From assembly GCA_963920765.1 (NCBI GenBank), contig OY987248.1:1121001-1185000 (forward strand): DNA of 64,000 bases. The letters are read 5' to 3'. The translations under genes were made by a program, and so were the position numbers. Under the pieces are notes generated by a model, which was not told the DNA's origin, searched no databases, and worked only from the letters and a program-made list of their open reading frames with translations. The DNA is from Ulota crispa (Eukaryota; Streptophyta; Bryopsida; Orthotrichales; Orthotrichaceae). This document shows positions 1-12,241 of the stretch, piece by piece (positions within the stretch are counted from its first letter, which is position 1; the number at the start of each line of letters is the position of its first letter).

Positions 1-1085
1 GTTTGTTTTGGATTTTTGAAGTTATTGTTTTTTGTTAGGGACTTTGAATGCAAGCCTCGTCATAAGTAACAAAAATACGTTGAAAATTGTATTACTATAG
101 CTATTGGGGAGCAAAAATATGTTGAATATTGTATTATTGTAGGAGTTGAAATTATACTCCTCATCAAGACATTTTTCATGTACTTGTATTCAAAAAAATT
201 ACTTCGTTGCCAGATTACTACCTACTCTTTTCACTCAATGCCATACGTTTTCTCCTTGCAAATAAAACCAATCGCCTATTTGACTTTGTGTCTTTCAAAC
301 AAGGAGCCGTAGTGGATGATGACCAAAAACAAAAAAAAATACCTTGGTCCGGAGGATTTGAGACTCGCCATCACTGTTTGGCACGACCCTCCCAGGGTGG
401 TTTCCTCAAGCAGGCCACGATTTCTCCACCAATTGACCTTGGCATAGACGTGCCACAAGATCCCTAAAGACCAGCAACTAGTTATATGGGCGAGCTCGAC
501 GATTAATTCTCTGCCGTGCTTGAATGTAGGGCAAAAGCCAAGTCAACCGCATGGCATCTGGATAGGATCTTGAGCTAATGAAATTTAGAAATAGATGCAT
601 GCTCGGAATAAATTGAAAACTCATCTCGCTACGAACGAAGAACGTCTTTGTAGGTCATTGTCTCCAGAGACAAATGTGGCAAGGTCGCTCTGAAATTTGA
701 GCGGGACGATCACCGGTGAAGATGAGGAGCATAAAAATAACCTTTGACCTCGCTCACTGAGCGTGTTGAAGGCACCGGTGGAGATGCTCTAATACAGCAA
801 CATCCTTTAGGGGTCCTTGTTCACTATCAATGTGGGTATCAAACATAGACTCTTTGTCAGTCTTCTCCTCAGCCCACGTCACCAAATTCCACGTCACAGG
901 TCAAGGTCAAGCCACCCTCTTGGCAGACACGCAAATAGGCAACCACTCCAGAAGATTCTAGACAACAGCAAAAACAAAAAGCCCCATCAATGTACTGGCA
1001 TAACCGGCATTCCGTGTATTGTCAGCCGGTTGAGATTGTCAATAAATCCAGTTGAATCTGAAACTACCGGTAAGAAAAGGAGGTG
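1..1085. other. Gene-free stretch with no recognisable coding content
   Basis: Frames here are short, overlap on both strands and match nothing I recognise. The only structured piece is one transposon terminus at 771-792, listed separately. I see no exon-like pattern of splice sites and no promoter. Confidence 0.5.
771..792 (+). mobile_element. Right end of a PIF/Harbinger-type MITE
   Basis: CACCGGTGGAGATGCTC is followed by TAA. It matches the right terminus of the complete elements at 45661-45974 and 41354-41670, which also end GAGATGNTC-TAA. I could not find a convincing left terminus upstream; a weaker partial palindrome with CACCGGTG lies near 710. This is therefore an isolated or degraded end. 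Confidence 0.5.
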
Positions 1086-1462
1086 ACTAGGGAGACACCC
1101 CCAGTTGCTAGGAAGACACCCCTATGGCTAACCTATTAATTTTAGATTACTATTACATTGAAATATGAAATAAAATTAAAACAATATTTTAGCGCATTTT
1201 TTGCATTTGTAAGAGTTGCAAACATATATCTGATTTGTGACATGGTCAAGAGTTAAACTTATAAATGATAGAAGTGACGAGTTTAACTTTTGACCATGTC
1301 ACAAATGAGACATATTTGTTATATGTTTGCAGCGCTTGCAGATGCATATGTGCGCTAAAACATTGTTTTGATTTTTTTCATATTTCAATGTAATACAATC
1401 TTAGATTTAATAGGTTGGGTTATAGGGGTGTCTCTCTAGCAACTGGAGGGTGTCTCCCTAGT
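1086..1462. mobile_element. Foldback MITE of about 377 bp
   Basis: The two halves are inverted copies. The left starts ACTAGGGAGACACC and the right ends GGTGTCTCCCTAGT. The pairing continues inward for well over 100 bases on each side, including ACATGGTCAA/TTGACCATGT flanking the centre. The palindromic TA next to the GGGAGACACC terminus is compatible with a TA target duplication (Tc1/mariner-like), but CTA is also possible. There is no coding capacity. Confidence 0.8.
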
Positions 1463-1589
1463 TTAACATTTACAAAAAAACTCATGTTGCAACCTGTCTA
1501 TTCAATAGTCAAATGACATGTTTACCTAATATTTGGAAGATGAAAGGACATTCTTAATGAACCTTATCAGATAGCTCATAATTTGTATT

Positions 1590-2528
1590 TTAACCCCTAA
1601 AGACCTAAGTAGTTTTTTTTAGTGAAAGTCAGTGTTAACTATCACTTTGGGGGGAATGAGTAGAAAAGTAGGAAATAAGGTTTGTTTTGCAAATCCAATT
1701 ATAGGATCTTGCCTTAGACTAGACGAGGTACTTGTGGGAAAAATCAGGTCATTCTAGATGGAGAGGAGGGAGATATTTACATCTAAAGTGAAAAAAAAGG
1801 TTTCTTCTTGTGCTGTCCAAAAATTTCAAAAGCCTTTGTCCACACTGACATGAAAAAATTACTCTACACAAAGTTGAGGTTTATTTTTTCCATGTAGTAG
1901 ACCAAGTTAGGTATGTGTGGGAGAATTTTCAAATCAATTGGAACTATATGACACATGGGGAAAATATTAAGTAAAAAGAAGTAGAGAATGAGTCAAATCA
2001 CTAAATTGTTAAGAATTTAATTATTAAAATGAAAAATAAAAATCCCAACGGTTATAATGTTGTGATAAACAATCTACTTCCTTAGGTTTAGCTTTTTTTT
2101 CCAAAATATTAAAAATTGTGGAAAATAAAAGACTTCAAAGTTTATTTTAGAGTAGAGAATCCATGGCTGCCCACAAACTAAAAACATCTCATAACTTTCA
2201 TCTCATTGATTGAAGTTGAATGATATCAAAGCTTCCAACATATAAAAAAATCTAAAGAACCAATTTCAGATTTCTATTTTTAGAAAATACAAATTTTAAA
2301 GAAGTTTTTGGGCTGTCCAGATTGCCTTCCCTCCTTGGGCAGCAGAAATTCTTGCATATCTTCTTCGTCAAACGTCATAATGACAAAAAAAAAAAGATTC
2401 CCGAGTAGGTCTTGGGATTCCCCACCTTCAATAAAAGTTTAAAAAAATCACAAAAACTAAGTTAGCTAAGGTACATGCCCAAAATCTTAATTGTCCCCCC
2501 AGGGGACAGTTGGGCCTTTAGGGATTAA
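1590..2528. mobile_element. TTAA-flanked MITE, family A copy 1
   Basis: The element starts TTAACCCCTAAAGACC and ends GGGCCTTTAGGGATTAA. It shares its interior with copy 2 at 24309-25263, for example the AGGATCTTGCC...TAGACTA motif and the CTCATAACTTTCATCTCAT motif. A CCCC...GGGG hairpin lies just inside the right end at about 2495-2512. It is non-autonomous. The TTAA duplication plus CCC terminus is piggyBac-like. Confidence 0.85.
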
Positions 2529-3697
2529 ATTGAATACAAAGGGGTGGGGAGGGGGAGACAAAAAGACATTTGAAATGAACCCTTTTGAATATTTTTTAGA
2601 TTTAAATATGAAATTTAAACTTAGAAGAAGTATAGATTGACATGAAAAGATACATTTGATTATTGAGCCCCATTGAATAATTTCTGATGTGAACTTGAAA
2701 TTCAATTTCAAATAATAAGGAGGTAAATGAAAGGGCATGTTTCATTTACCTTGATAAATGGTTCAGATTTTATAAAAAAGTGTGTTCTTGAATATACAAG
2801 CAAACTCATAATAGTTTGGATGGAACATAAGATATGCTCAAGCCTTCATTTACCTCGGTAAATGGGTTTACAAGACTCGTCATTCCCTATGAAAATCCGG
2901 CCAGATATTTCAAAAATAATCAATTATCAGGTACAGGAAATATCCGGTCTAATCCAGGAATCATCGGTTGAGAACGGGAATCACCGGGCCTCACCCCCGG
3001 CAAAAGAACATGGTGCTTTCTAGAACAAGTCAAGCCTGATGTGTTGCCGGGTCTAGCACTTTTGGATTCTAGCTATTCCATCCCATGCTATGGCTATAAT
3101 ATGGCATGGCATTACTCCACTTTCCAAAAGTTCTAGATTCCACTCTACGCTTACTTGGCAGCCTGCCGGAAACGTGCTTCCTCTTACAATCCATTTACGC
3201 CAGCTGTACTTCATTCATCCACTCTTCCATATTGGCCTCCTATTCATCCGAAACTTTGTGTTCGCGGACCGGATACAAATCATCGTTCATTCGTTGCTGG
3301 AACTCGGGTTTGGATTGGGGGAGGACCTGGTAAACGACATGCTGGTGGACGGTAGTCCACCAAGTCTATTTATCTTTTCCCTTTTTTTCAAAGATTTCGA
3401 AGAGTGGCACAAAAAAAAAATTGGTGAAGCCATTTGAATGTTCACATGTATTTCAAAAGTATTTTGTACTACTTTGGCAATTCCGTCTAATACTTCTTTG
3501 AAAACGGGAGCTCATTTAGTGATAAAGTTCTTAGATTTGGACCCATTTATAGTTGTACCCTACCCAAAAAATAAAAAGCTATTCGTTTTTACCTTATGGG
3601 TACACACTTTGCTCCAAGTGACAAGGGCCATAAGTTTTTCAAAATTTTAAGTAGCCAAGAGGATGAAAATCGGGATGTAGGACTTCATACTTAACTG
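2529..3697. other. Gene-free stretch with overlapping short frames
   Basis: Overlapping + strand frames of 66-115 codons at about 3090-3437 are AT/GC-composition artefacts in three frames and match no family I know. Two short palindromes reading CATTTACC...GGTAAATG lie near 2740 and 2850. I see nothing else. Confidence 0.45.
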
Positions 3698-4680
3698 TTA
3701 ACCCCTCATCGCCTAAGGACAAAGGACCAAAGAGGCCTAAAAGCATCCTTGTTTTGTAATTGTTATAAGTCTTAATGCTAGTGGATTATGATGATCTCAA
3801 TTGTACAATTTTATAGTGTGCATGTTGCATATGATGTGGATTAAATTTGGGATCATTTGGTCACATAGATTGAAAGATTATGATGTTTTAGTTTTGAAAA
3901 AAGATGCTAAAATTTTCCTAAAAACACATTTGGAGGTGAAATTTGGTTTTTAAACTTACTCAAATGAAAGAAAATGAAAATGTGAAGTGATTCAAACCAA
4001 TATGCAAACACATTGGTGAAATAAAACATCAATCAACATACCCATTTTGTTTGCAGTATTGTTTTGAAATGTTAAAAAATAGTGAAAAAAGTAGCAATAA
4101 ATTACATCTTTGGCAAGCCTCCCTTGTCTAAAATGCTTCTCTTTCATTTATAACTTCTTGGATTGATATGAAATTTTAACCATAACTAAACTAGTATGTG
4201 CAACTTTTTCAATTACAAATATTGAAAACAAAGTTTCTATGAAGAAGTTATAAGCCACCAAAGTTCACTATAATGCAAAAATGTGTGGATATTGAACTTT
4301 GAGTTGCTCTTAAACATTCAAGAAAATTTGGATTGGCATGAAAATTTACCACAATTACTAGGCTTTAAGGGGAACAAAACTTAACAAGAAAATTTTGAAA
4401 TCAAGTGTTTGATGAAAAAGGTACAAACTCCAAAAGTTGCAGCCATCACAATACATTGTGGTGAACTTAAATTGACCTTGCAAACTTTGAATGGCTTTCA
4501 CCAACTTATTATGTTTTAGATTGATCTTAAAATTCTATCATAGACACTAGACTAGTATGCGCAACTTTGATGACAAATTTTATTGAATTTGGATAATAAA
4601 TGTAAAAGTTACAACACTTCAAATTGGAGTGATGGATTGCTATTGGACACTTTCCATCCCCTTAAGCAAGAAGGGGTTAA
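3698..4680. mobile_element. TTAA-flanked MITE, family B
   Basis: The element starts TTAACCCCTCATCGCCTAAG. The reverse complement of its right end reads TTAACCCCTTCTTGCTTAAG, so the terminal repeats match over about 20 bp with a few differences. The interior contains several degenerate restatements of a module (GATTGATATGAAATTTTA, then CTAAACTAGTATGTGCAACTTT) at about 4150, 4330 and 4530, suggesting internal duplication. Confidence 0.75.
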
Positions 4681-4769
4681 TGTTAAACGCCAAAGATAAT
4701 GTTTTTTGTCCCTTGGATAACAAAAAAATCCTTTATAGGATGGAAAGAAGCTGTTTTTCATCTAACTTT

Positions 4770-5010
4770 TTTAGAAGTGATCATAAATATATGGTCCATC
4801 ATGGGAGGCAAAAAACAATCTCACCAAGTATTCTCATAATACTGGATAAGCCAAATTGTGAGAAGATTCACAAAGATAATATTAGGTCCCTTGTTGCTCT
4901 TCTTACAATTTCAAGAGGGCACCATGCACTATTGACTTTTTCAACTTTTGAAAACATTATTATAATAGCCGGGCACTTACCACACTACTATATAGTATTA
5001 TAAAAGAGCA
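4770..5010 (+). repeat. Dispersed repeat, copy 1 of 2
   Basis: This segment aligns colinearly with 41055-41290. Shared words include TGGTCCATCATGG, AGGCAAAA, TTGTGAGAAGATTCA and a block ending in CAATTTCA followed by AGGGCA. A 124-codon open frame covers copy 1, but the matching frame is not kept in copy 2, so the frame is not evidence of a protein. The class of the repeat is unknown. Confidence 0.6.
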
Positions 5011-5093
5011 GTCACTTTGATTAGCCCAACATTTAGGGGTTACAACTATCTATCAACTCATTACAAATTGCCTACATGCACTAGAAAGAAATA

Positions 5094-5239
5094 GGGGTAT
5101 TCACGACTGCGCGAATGTGACTTCCACTGTGCAAACGCGACTTCCAGCAGTCGCGTCTTAGTTATTTTTGACCAAAAATGGCTGGGACGTGACTAGGCAC
5201 TACTGCTAGAAATCACGTTCCTGCAATTATGGATACCCC
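5094..5239. mobile_element. Small inverted-repeat element (146 bp)
   Basis: The left end GGGGTATTCACGACTGC pairs with the reverse complement of the right end, GGGGTATCCATAATTGC, and pairing resumes at GTGACTTC/GTGATTTC. The terminus resembles that of the element at 56370-56798 (GGGGTAGTCACGGC). The target duplication is unclear. Confidence 0.5.
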
Positions 5240-5451
5240 ATTTCCTTATAGTGATGGTATCATTTTTTGGAAGATCTAATGTCCTATAAGTCACTCTTTG
5301 TTCCAAGAAATTGGGAGCATCACGAAAGAAATATCAAGTGCATGAACCAATTCCTCAAAAATATTGTTAGAAATGTTCAAAATTTTGTTTGTGTCTCTTT
5401 TTTACTCCTGTTATAAAGCAACGAAGTGAGGATATGAAGGCTGAACTGACG

Positions 5452-5505
5452 TGGATCACAGTGTGAAAAAACCCCTTGCGGGGGAAAACTTGGATCACAG
5501 TGTGA
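5452..5505 (+). repeat. 15-bp direct repeat around a 24-bp hairpin
   Basis: TGGATCACAGTGTGA occurs at 5452-5466 and again at 5491-5505. Between the copies lies a 24-base segment with the hairpin CCCCTTGCGGGG. The layout looks like a tiny insertion with a long target duplication, or a local duplication. Confidence 0.6.
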
Positions 5506-5826
5506 GCTCCCATTAAAAGATACTTTATTGGGGAATTACATGATGACGTGGAGTTGAGCCAGTCTTCCTCTTTGGGCCCCCATTTGCTGGTCAGCCATGC
5601 ACGACGTGATTGCTAGATTGTGTACGGCAGAATGTGAAGTACATTCTTTTGTTAGATCTTTTCCCCTTTTTCTTCCTAAGTATTTTAAAGTAGTATGAGA
5701 CGCTTTTCATAATTTACTATCATATAGAGCAATGTACGGGGAGTACTGGCATTTAGTTGCGAGCTAGCCGGTTGATTTTGAGAATTGTCTAATTGAATTC
5801 AAAAATTTAAGGAAAAAATTGGCCAT

Positions 5827-6366
5827 TTAACCCCTAAGTGTCCAATCGACCATTTTCTGGTCGGTGTCTGTTTTTTTTCGGGCTATCCAAGACCAAAATT
5901 TTTTTTTTCAAAAAAACATTTTTTTTCTGTAATAGAAAATCAAGTCTACTTTCCAACTTAACTTGAATTGTGTCAATTTAAGTTAAACTCCTCCAAGGAG
6001 AATTTTTCAAAGACAAACACTTCAATATTTGCTAGTGTTGTAGAATTTACTATTTCTAAAAACTAATGATGTTCCCAAAAGATATCATTTTTGAAGTTTA
6101 GGATAGAAATTCTATTTTCAACCAATCATACCAAATTTTGAAATCTATGAGTAAAATTTGTAATTTTGGTGAATATTAAATGGTAAATGCTTCTAAATTC
6201 ATTAAATAAGAGTAAAAACTTTTTTTGAGTATTTGACCATATGGATAAATGCTAAACATCATGATTCTTATTTTCTCTTTTGAAACAAACTTCATTGAAG
6301 TTACAAGAGTAATTTTTTTGAATACATTTATGTTTTGCCCTTACCCCTTGAGTGTTTAGGGGTTAA
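5827..6366. mobile_element. TTAA-flanked MITE, family C (540 bp)
   Basis: The left end is TTAACCCCTAAGTGTCCAA. The right end read in reverse complement is TTAACCCCTAAACACTCAAG. TTAA lies at both outer edges. The interior is AT-rich and non-coding. It is separated from the next TTAA element by only 35 bp. Confidence 0.75.
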
Positions 6367-6401
6367 GAGGAAAAAAAAGAATATTTTGTGTTTCTACAAG
6401 C

Positions 6402-7169
6402 TTAACCCTTGAGCGCCCAGAGTTTTTTCACCAAAATGAGGGTTTCCGGAGACCTACAACTTTGATACATCATATCTCAGTCAAGTAGATGATCCACAAA
6501 AAGTGACCATTGAAAACAATGGAACACCTACTTGGAAAAGGGCTTGCAAATTTTGGGAACAATTGATCGTGGGAGATGGGAGATCATAACATTTGATTGA
6601 ACAACACATGATGGCAAAATCTAATTTTTTGTGCATGTAATTACTATTTATTGATTTTTACAAAATTCCATAAGCCTTTGATTCATCTCAATTTTTGTGA
6701 GTAGCAAGATTAGATGTGAATGCACACACTTGCAAATTATCAAAAATTGTACTTCTTTGAATGCTAAGTTTGAGGGCTTCAAACTGCAATGGCAAGGAAA
6801 ACAATGTCCGGCAAAGTCGGTGAGAAGTACCTTGAAAAGGGTTTAGAACATGTTTGTACCCTTGCTAATGAACTCCTTGCTACCATACCACAAAATACAT
6901 TGCAAGGAAGTTTGCAAGGGATATTGACCGATTGTAACCTATAAGATGCAAGTTGCCACCTCGCCGTGTATGGTGTTCCATGCAATCATGACTCCCTAGC
7001 TACTTGTACAACACTTGACTTGATTTGTCATTACTTTACTTGCAAGGACCACTTGAATACCTTGATAATTGTAATTTAGTTCAAAATCAAAAAATTTGAT
7101 TTGGTAGCCCAAATAGCCCAATGAAATCCCAAGCGACGGGATCCCGGCTGTGGGGCGCTCAAGGGTTAA
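6402..7169 (+). mobile_element. TTAA-flanked MITE, family D copy 1
   Basis: The termini are TTAACCCTTGAGCGCCC and its inverse GGGCGCTCAAGGGTTAA. The right 300 bp is clearly homologous, in inverted orientation, to the element that begins at 63703 (shared words include GTATTCAAGTGGTCCTTG and GTTGTACAAGTAGCTAGGGA). The terminus differs from the CCCCTAAAGG families but keeps TTAA-CCC. The small frames here are non-coding shadows. Confidence 0.85.
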
Positions 7170-7893
7170 TTGGGAGTATACTCTAGACAACCGATTGGCC
7201 TAAGAGAATGTAAAATATTGGCCCAAAAAAATTCCCCAGACTGTGATATAGAGAGCTTACTTGCACTTCACCAAAAAAGCACACTAGGTTGCCCCACGTT
7301 TATTTGCTCAATGTACACTACTTTTATCTTTATTGTTGTAATGTTAATAACTTTTATAGAATTGTTTTAGCTGCAACATTCATACACAGCAAAGATTAAG
7401 AAAAAATCATGCAGATTGTTAAAAGTAATATGATTTGCACATCCTAAGGTAGGAGTCTTGAACTCCATCAGGGCACTAAAACCGCTCACCTCCCCAAATG
7501 ATCTCCGCCAGTACATGTCTCATTCATAGCCTTTCCAAAATGTACAGCAAACGTACATTTGAGGAAGTGGGTGGTTTTAGAGCCCTATGACCTTTCCACT
7601 TCAAAATTTCATAACTAATTCCACATTGCTCTCAAAAATACAAAATAACTTGAATTAGATGCCAATTCCACTTGTCTTTCAAGGAAAATTTAATGAAAAA
7701 TACTTCAAGAAGTTTCACCTCCCCAAAATTTTGTTTCAGCCCTTAAATGGTCGGTTTATGAGCCTCTTACCTTAATTCTATGTTCTCTTGTAATGAGTCA
7801 TCACGCATCATTCATGTGTAAGAAAATTAACTCATATTACACCCAAGTAACTTCAAATGGAGGTGAGGCAACCTAAATTGACAAGCAATTTGA
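7170..7893. other. Gene-free spacer
   Basis: AT-rich DNA without recognisable genes, apart from the small foldback at 7470-7586. Confidence 0.5.
7470..7586. mobile_element. Small foldback element (117 bp)
   Basis: AGGGCACTAAAACCGCTCAC pairs with the reverse complement of the right end, AGGGCTCTAAAACCACCCAC. The pairing continues through CTTCCTC/CTCCCC to near the centre (ACATTTG/CAAATG). There is no coding capacity. The target duplication could not be assigned. Confidence 0.6.
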
Positions 7894-8028
7894 TTAGCCC
7901 CTAAAGGACCATGGCCTTCATTTTGTCAAAAGACACTCAAAATTGCCACCTGTATAGCAAAGAGTAAAAAAGTTTGAAAATTGGTCATTTTGCATATCTA
8001 ACCATAAGATCTTGTACTAGACTAGTAT

Positions 8029-8038
8029 GAAAATGTGT
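8029..8038 (+). repeat. Left 10-bp target-site duplication of the MULE
   Basis: GAAAATGTGT immediately precedes the left terminal repeat (GGGAGATGCTATTTTG). It is repeated perfectly at 21118-21127. A 9-11-bp duplication is typical of Mutator-like elements. Confidence 0.9.
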
Positions 8039-11000
8039 GGGAGATGCTATTTTGTGAGCCGTGAGCCATGAGCTGAAATTTTTTGGGAATAAATAAAAAG
8101 GGCCTAAGACCATGGGCAAACAAATTAATGAAGTTGTAAAGCCGTGTAGAGAAAGACCTACAACTATGTTTAGAAAGAGGTAAATGCATATTAGGTGACC
8201 ACGATATAAATAATATGACACTTGCTGTACATACAATATCATTCACAGGTAGATTATTTATCATTAACTGGTTAGGGCATTAGAATGAAAAAGCTTGAAC
8301 TCTATTAACTAGCTCTGTTAATTGAATCACCAAGTATTACAAGATTGGTTGGGGCGTATAAGCAAAGGTGAAAGGTTTAGAGCCTTCAACAACTCCAAGC
8401 AAAAATAAGAATATTGTTCTTGCAATTTAGAGAAAAAATGCATGAGGGCTAAAAACCTCAAAGTAAAAGGGTGAGAATGTAGTATCTCACTGTATTGCAA
8501 CAGGGTCCGACAAATCCATCAAAGTAGTGGCAACAATAAAAGAAGGGTGGAAGTGAATGGATAAAGGAAAATGATCAAGGGTGCACGTCCCATATCAGTG
8601 GAGTTAGGAGGTGAAACTATATCTTCACCTATCCCATCACTAGCTGAGATGTCCATGTACAATAAGACATCAGGATCTCCCTTAAACTTCCTAGGCTCAC
8701 TAATAGCACCATCTGTGGCCTCCTCCCACTGAGCTTGAGCTTCTGCATATGAACGTAACAAGAAGGTCGAATTGGAGCTAGAATTGCTAATAGAACTGTC
8801 CAGGCTTGGAGACAAGTGCCCGCCTTCTACATCTGAGCTATAAAAACAAACATTCAATATATCAAATTGATATAAAAAGGCAAAAAAAGCACAGAGTGGC
8901 TTTAATCAAAGAAAAATGCAAACTTACATACAGAATGAGTTATCATCCACAGGAAGAATGATTGCTGTGATGTCCTCAATCTCCTTGTCTTCAATGGTGA
9001 CCATTGAATCAAGATGCGGTTTCTTGGCAGTACTAGGAGCAGCCACAGTTAGTAGAGGTTTCAAAACGTGGCGAAAGACAACCTCATCATTGACTAATGC
9101 CACCAACCGCTTGTCCGCCGCCCTACAAGCCTCAATGGAAGCTCTTGCAAAATCCACAAACAAACACATCTCTGTAATAGTGACAAATATAAACATAAAC
9201 AACCATTACCTAAGCAGCAAAGAGGAGAAAAATTACAAAAGCAGTGTAGATTTAGGATAAGGAACTAACTTGTTGCCGTTGTGCTATTGACAACAATGTC
9301 GCCAGGTTGAGTTGCAGACTTAATCAGCATTTGGAAGAATCAGGCATCCTTCTTCCGCGCCCTTTGCAACGGCTTGCCATTGTGCATCACTTGTGTGTCC
9401 ATTGTCACACAATTGTGTAACATGTTGTCCTTTGCTAGATCAAGTCCAGCATCTTCAAGCTCAAGAACAAACTAGAATTGAAATCCAGTAGGTGAAGGGA
9501 CCTCCAGGTCACGAGCCAAGAGCTTCACAAGATATAGCATGGTCTGCAAAAGGAACACATGAAAAAATAAGCATTCACATAATGCAGATAGAGATGAAAA
9601 TAATACATAGAAGTATGGCCTAAGGTCAAAACCTCACCCAATCGGATAAGTCTTTAGGGTCCATGAGGTGCATTCAATTCACTCTTGTAAATTGTTTGTG
9701 CACTTTGAATTGATAAGTAGTGAGGCAATCTGGAAATAAAGCCATAGACAAGGAATAAGAATGGCAGAGAATCAATGCACCATTGTTGTGCAAGAAATTC
9801 CGAGCAAAATCAAACATTGACTCCAAAAATAACAACTTTTGCACATTCTACAAATGGATAGAGGACGCAAGACAAGATATGCTAGGCACAGCTAACCCCT
9901 TTGGCATATCAGCAATGATCAAATCTATAGCACTGCGCTTGCCAACCACGCCATGAAAAGCCCTTGAGCATTTGCTCATATGTTGTATAGGCAATGTAAA
10001 TGACTTAGACTTGAGCCAAGTAAACAACAGTAGCAAAGAAGGACAAAATGAAGAAGACTTGAGGATATTAGGGCATTATCGCATCAATAAAGGCTTTCAT
10101 ATCAAGAAACTCTGGAGGAAATTGGTTGAACTCATTTTGGTGAGCCTTAAAGGAAGCCAAAGAACCATGAATGACAAACTCTTGCGGCTTTGAAGACGTT
10201 GATCCAATCTCCGGAAAAGCTGGAGTAGGGTGTACATCAAAACTTGCATTTGAATATGTAAGGCTTGAGGCAGGACGCTTGAACTTGCCAATGGACTGAG
10301 AACCAACCAAAGACGAGCCTGGGGAGGTTGGTCCCAGTAGGTTGAACAACTAAGTAGCTGCAATGACCCTAGCGCTCCTCCTTGACCCAAAACCAGATGC
10401 CTGACTACCTTTTCTACCGCCTTATCCGTTGCCTTCTTTGCCTTCAAAGCAGCAGCTGCCTCTCGCTTAGCAATAGCTTTTGCTTCTTTCACCTACCGCG
10501 CACGCGTCTTCTCTACCACCTTCTTCCTTTGAGTAAGTATTTTTGCTATTGTTTAGGGTCCATATGTGCAATACTGGCCACTTCATTGTCAATATCCTTA
10601 TTCTGGCCGGAAGGATGAGTGTCAATAGCATCAAGTGCTGCTTTCAACACAAGCTCCTTAGGGGGACATGTGCTGTAAGCGCACTCAAGGTACTAGTACC
10701 CAGCCTTGAGATGCACTACAGACCAGTTTGTGCACACCTTAGAAACATACATGCAATCTTTGGAAGTAGGGTCTATCCACGTGGAGAAGAACATAGGCAA
10801 TTGCAATTCCAACAAAACACCCTTTGCCACAAGTTCATACTTATAGTACTTGTAAAAATCAAACTCACTATTTAGATGGAATTTTAGAAATCCTATACAT
10901 CATAAGAATCATACCACAGAACTCCAAAATAAATATTAATCAAGCAAACAAACTTGTAAAGCACTTGTTCCACAGCTAAATTTGTGAGGAGTTGGTCCGC

Positions 11001-11681
11001 AAAAGGCTTTGACCTTGAGTAAGCATTCACACCCTTAAAGAATGAAATGGAGCCTATATCCCAAAGCTTCAATTGCCAAGACAAGACATACTCTCCAATG
11101 GTCAAGGGCGGAGGGTTGACTGCATCCTTCAAGACAATTTTGTCCTTCTCCATGACCCCAGAACTCAAATCCATTAAGGAGTCCTCCAGCTGTACAAATA
11201 GAGAAGGTCAAATAAAAGCAAAATGGCCCGAGAAAATAGAAACCTCCACTAAGACAATGCAATATGTAAATACTAAAGAATTATACAAATGTGCGTACTT
11301 AAGAAGAACATCATACCCCTGCATAGAAACACGCCTTATTAAGCCAGCTCTTCAGGTTGAGCTCAGTAACTGGCTTAGCAAAAAATCGATAAGCCTTTTG
11401 AGATTGATCACTAGAATTCCAGCATCTCATCCAATGCAACTTGTGATTCGGCGCGGCATGTACTATTGCCACCAATTGAAGTTTCTCCAGTGTCATCTCA
11501 ATTATTGAGACATTTGTGCTCCACTGCAGAGCAACCTATAATGAAATAAGACCACAAGTAAGGCAACCAGCAAAAAGGTACATACCATGACGATGAGAAT
11601 TGGAGATAAAAAAAGCAAAAACAAATGAATGATACCTACAACAACTAAAAAGAAAAATTAAGTGCCGGCAAAAACCAAGAG

Positions 11682-12241
11682 CCCTTTGGTTGCTGCTGGT
11701 GAGGCTTCGGGCCCAAAGCCCCACCAGCAACAGCCAAAGGGATCGGTGCCGTTGCACAGAGCCTCCAAGTGGCTGCTACAACGGAGGGACCACACGCAGC
11801 GGCGGCAAGCCCCTTGGCTGCTGCTGGTGGGGCTTCGAGCCCAAAGCCTCACCAGCAGCAACCAAGGGGCTCTTCAAAGCAATTCGTTTACAAAATTTCC
11901 ATGCACAATGGACGATTGAGCAAAAGCTTGGTACAAGCCGCAAGCCCCATGGGATGATATGGCAATGTCTTTGGCTCCAAAACCATGACTTTAGATGCCA
12001 AGAGGTTCTACACATACATGGATTGCCCGATGAATGGTTTGCACATTGAAACTTACGCGCGAGCCTCTTGGCACACGTAGCAGAGCCTTCTGACCCAAAG
12101 GCGCTACTGAGTGCGCCAAAGGGCTCACGGACACGTCCTACTACACGCGTGGCAAGAAGGGCCCGCGAGCCCCTTGGCGCACGCAACAGCGCCTTTGGGT
12201 CGTGCCAAGGGGCTCGCGAGCGGGCCCTGCCGCATGCGTGG
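11682..12241. repeat. Cluster of four GC-rich hairpins of about 60 bp inside the MULE
   Basis: Hairpins lie at 11682-11741, 11809-11870, 12061-12126 and 12164-12218; the last extends to 12143-12241. Each has outer arms of the form CCCCTTGG/CCAAGGGG (or CCTTTGG) and a centre with GCCTTTGG/CCAAAGGC-like sequence. They sit between recognisable exons of the - strand gene, apparently in introns. Two related hairpins lie at 18725-18916. Confidence 0.7.

Noticed and set aside
4629-5003. 124-codon + strand open frame
   Set aside because: It overlaps the end of a TTAA element, matches no family, and the homologous DNA at 41055-41290 does not keep the frame.
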